From contig NZ_CP094358.1 of NCBI RefSeq assembly GCF_022807975.1, forward strand, positions 806,001 through 870,000: 64,000 bases of DNA, read 5' to 3'. The stretch is from Abyssalbus ytuae (lineage in GTDB: Bacteria; Bacteroidota; Bacteroidia; Flavobacteriales; Flavobacteriaceae). Under the pieces are notes generated by a model. The model did not search any database and was not told the DNA's origin. It saw only the letters and a list, made by a program, of their open reading frames with translations. The position numbers were made by a program, and so were the translations under genes. Below are positions 62,256 to 64,000 of the stretch, piece after piece (positions within the stretch are counted from its first letter, which is position 1; every line of letters starts with the position of its first letter).

Positions 62256-62757
62256 AAATTCTTTTAAATTATATCAACTTATTTTTTTAACAGAGTTATT
62301 GAAAACTATTTTTATTACTCAGCCTGTCCCACTACCACAAATCAACTAAAATCTCCAGCCAACTACCTTACCTATATTTACTGTTCCCGTTTATTCAACA
62401 AACTTTTTCTCCCTACTCCTAACCCAAAATTCACCACCCTGCATAAACATCGGCCATCAACTTTCAAACACATCAAAAAGTTATTATTATTTTTGATTAA
62501 CGTACCTCAAATATATGTAATTATTTTAAATTTCTATTATTAACATCGTTTTTTAAGAAGTAAACAGGATGTTACAGAAAAACCCGGAAGGCCATCTTCA
62601 ACCCTGCAGGTATCAGATTTACAACTCTCACAAAAAGAAAAGGCTACACAGAATAAACAATATAAATAATTCAGAAAACAATTGGAACAGAACTTTCTTT
62701 AACAGATCGTTTCACCTTTGAGATATAAGAAACCCAGGGGAAGGCTATTGCAGTTTT
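62256..62757. other. Intergenic region upstream of the uronate genes
   Basis: About 500 bases with no credible ORF or RNA fold. On the minus strand TATATTTG (62515-62508) fits a -7 box but has no clear -33 partner; it would leave a leader of about 240 bases. No copy of the CAAACGTTTG operator core was found here, so these genes are probably outside the 48409 regulon. The mannonate dehydratase gene often found in this setting is absent. Confidence 0.4.
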
Positions 62758-63825
62758 TTAATCTTCATAATTTAAATAGTACTTGTAATTTTTACTGGTG
62801 ATTATATCCAGGGGAATAAATATTTCAGGCTCGATATTCTTCTTCAAAACAATATGCTCAAACAATTTAATAATAGCTTTATATCCCTGCTCTTCAGGCC
62901 TCTGGCTGATCAAAAAATCAATAGCCCCTTTCTGAAGGTATTCATTGTTTTCAGTTAAATAATCATACCCTATTAAATAAACCTTCCTATCCATTGCGTT
63001 GTTGTGCAAATAGCGGGCCATATAACCCACCCTTGAATTGGGAATAAACACCCCTTTAATATTTTCGTTTCCTGCAAAAATTTTATTCAACTCTTTATCC
63101 ACCTGCTCCTGACTGAAATTTGAAATCACATATTTTCGTGTTTTTACTAACGAATCGTTTTCCTTTAAAAAATCATTTAAGCCCTGGATTTTTTTATTAA
63201 TTCCGGCTTCAGAATCCATTATGTTTTTAAAAAACAACACCAGGATATTTCCTTCCTGAAAACAATAATTAAACAACTGTCCGGCCAGCTGTCCGCTTTC
63301 ATACAACGATTGTTGAATGGTACACACCGCTTTTTCATCCCTCTCATTGGAATCTATAAAAATATAAGGAAGGTTTTTTTCATTACAATCCTGAAGCAAA
63401 ATTTCCGTTTCTTCGGCAAACTTAGATGTAAGCACAAGCCCATCTATTTTACTGTTGATCACCTTAAGTATTTGTTTGCGCATTTCTTTAACACTTGCCT
63501 GGTCATACAAAAATTTTTCAATTCTCACCGGATAGTGCTGAAGCTCTTTACCTGCCCTTTCCACCCCTTTAACAGGCAAACCCCAGTAAGAGGACTCTTT
63601 CGAGACATTCGGCAAAAGAACCCCCAGTACAAAAGTCTTCTTTTTAGAGAGGTTACTCGCCATCATATTAGGCTTGTAATTCAGCTCCTCAATTACCTTC
63701 AATACTTTTTCCCTGGTCTTTTTACTTACTCCCGAGCGTCCGTGTATCACCCTGTCCACTGTTGCCAGACCTACATTTGCCCGTTTTGCCACATCTTTTA
63801 TCCCTACAATGTCTTTTTTCTCCAT
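62758..63825 (-). CDS. LacI-family regulator with sugar-binding domain, near uronate genes
   Basis: 355 aa. HTH VGIKDVAKRANVGLATVDRVIHGRSGVS (about 7-34), linker YKPNMMASNLSKKKTFVLGVLLPNV, then a Peripla_BP_4-type effector domain (KQILKVINSKIDGLVLTSKF; LPYIFIDSNERD; SLYESGQLAGQLFNYC; VYLIGYDYLTENNEYLQKGAIDFLISQRPEEQGYKAI). It precedes the SDR-uxaC unit on the same strand by 500 bases and is the best candidate regulator of uronate use. The 175 bases beyond its start hold no further gene before the window ends. Confidence 0.88.
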   Translation of the reverse strand: MEKKDIVGIKDVAKRANVGLATVDRVIHGRSGVSKKTREKVLKVIEELNYKPNMMASNLSKKKTFVLGVLLPNVSKESSYWGLPVKGVERAGKELQHYPVRIEKFLYDQASVKEMRKQILKVINSKIDGLVLTSKFAEETEILLQDCNEKNLPYIFIDSNERDEKAVCTIQQSLYESGQLAGQLFNYCFQEGNILVLFFKNIMDSEAGINKKIQGLNDFLKENDSLVKTRKYVISNFSQEQVDKELNKIFAGNENIKGVFIPNSRVGYMARYLHNNAMDRKVYLIGYDYLTENNEYLQKGAIDFLISQRPEEQGYKAIIKLFEHIVLKKNIEPEIFIPLDIITSKNYKYYLNYED

Positions 63826-64000
63826 AATATCGTGTGCATAAACACTATAACCTTCTTGATCTAAACCGTTTAAAACAAATAATCAATCTTCATTTTCAAC
63901 GGGAAAGCCCTGATTGTTAAATTAAACTTTTAATCCTGTAAATCCATCAAATGATTTTCAAAGTTAATCGAAATACATCCTTTTTTCAATTCAGGGCTCT

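Noticed and set aside
1..64000. tRNA, rRNA or riboswitch genes
   Set aside because: I looked in all larger gaps and saw no cloverleaf-like or conserved RNA sequence; a covariance scan would be decisive.

Overview
The window looks like chromosome of a Flavobacteriaceae member (Bacteroidota). Signs are the low G+C text, secreted proteins ending in type IX secretion (T9SS) sorting domains, a T9SS plug homologue, SusC/SusD, NQR, DUF3667, and promoters of the TTG-N20-TAnnTTTG type. The genus cannot be named from the sequence. No rRNA, tRNA or CRISPR array was seen.

Layout. (1) 1-5.4 kb, housekeeping: nqrB (cut by the window edge) and nqrA, T9SS plug, DUF3667 membrane protein, apaG. (2) 5.8-18 kb, an accessory polymorphic-toxin locus: a VGIGTTNP-repeat surface protein; two long Sec-signal RHS/YD-repeat proteins that look like one RHS shell split over two genes, the second ending in a TNT-like NADase toxin domain; a small presumed immunity gene; then a graveyard with an orphan lipase-like toxin tail, a lipoprotein (possible immunity), REP hairpins, a 5'-truncated REP-associated transposase and three copies of a hairpin/terminator-rich repeat. 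(3) 18-22.3 kb, housekeeping: fbp, rsmG, a fatty acid desaturase and a PLP aminotransferase. (4) 22.4-37.8 kb, seven minus-strand genes for secreted or surface hydrolases: GH16-like, GxGYxYP, GH64, GH16 laminarinase, metzincin protease, GH18 and GH18 lipoprotein. Four share a beta/gamma-crystallin-like module plus CBM6 plus T9SS tail. The enzyme set fits a wall of beta-1,3-glucan, chitin and protein (fungal, or some algae). (5) 38.7-40.2 kb, a leucine-rich-repeat lipoprotein. (6) 40.4-53.5 kb, intracellular use of the products: eda and kdgK with a 41-bp tandem repeat between them, a LacI regulator, GH20, nagA, an SSS symporter, a divergent LacI regulator, a second GH20, a 31-codon membrane ORF and nagB. 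(7) 52.7-59.5 kb, a susC-susD-fasciclin lipoprotein-GH16-like lipoprotein operon. (8) 60-63.8 kb, uronate use: uxaC, an SDR presumed to be fructuronate reductase, and a LacI regulator.

How it may work together. Secreted hydrolases would release chito-oligosaccharides and glucans. SusCD would import oligomers, GH20s release GlcNAc, the SSS symporter import it, and NagA/NagB feed glycolysis. The symporter operon and the susC operon share a nearly superimposable promoter: a palindrome (ATGCAAACGTTTGCAT) whose distal half forms the -33 element, 20 bases before TAGATTTG. The regulator at 48.4 kb carries the same palindrome core just before its own start, so it is the best candidate to control both. 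UxaC, SDR, KdgK and Eda make a uronate-to-KDPG route lacking only mannonate dehydratase within the window.
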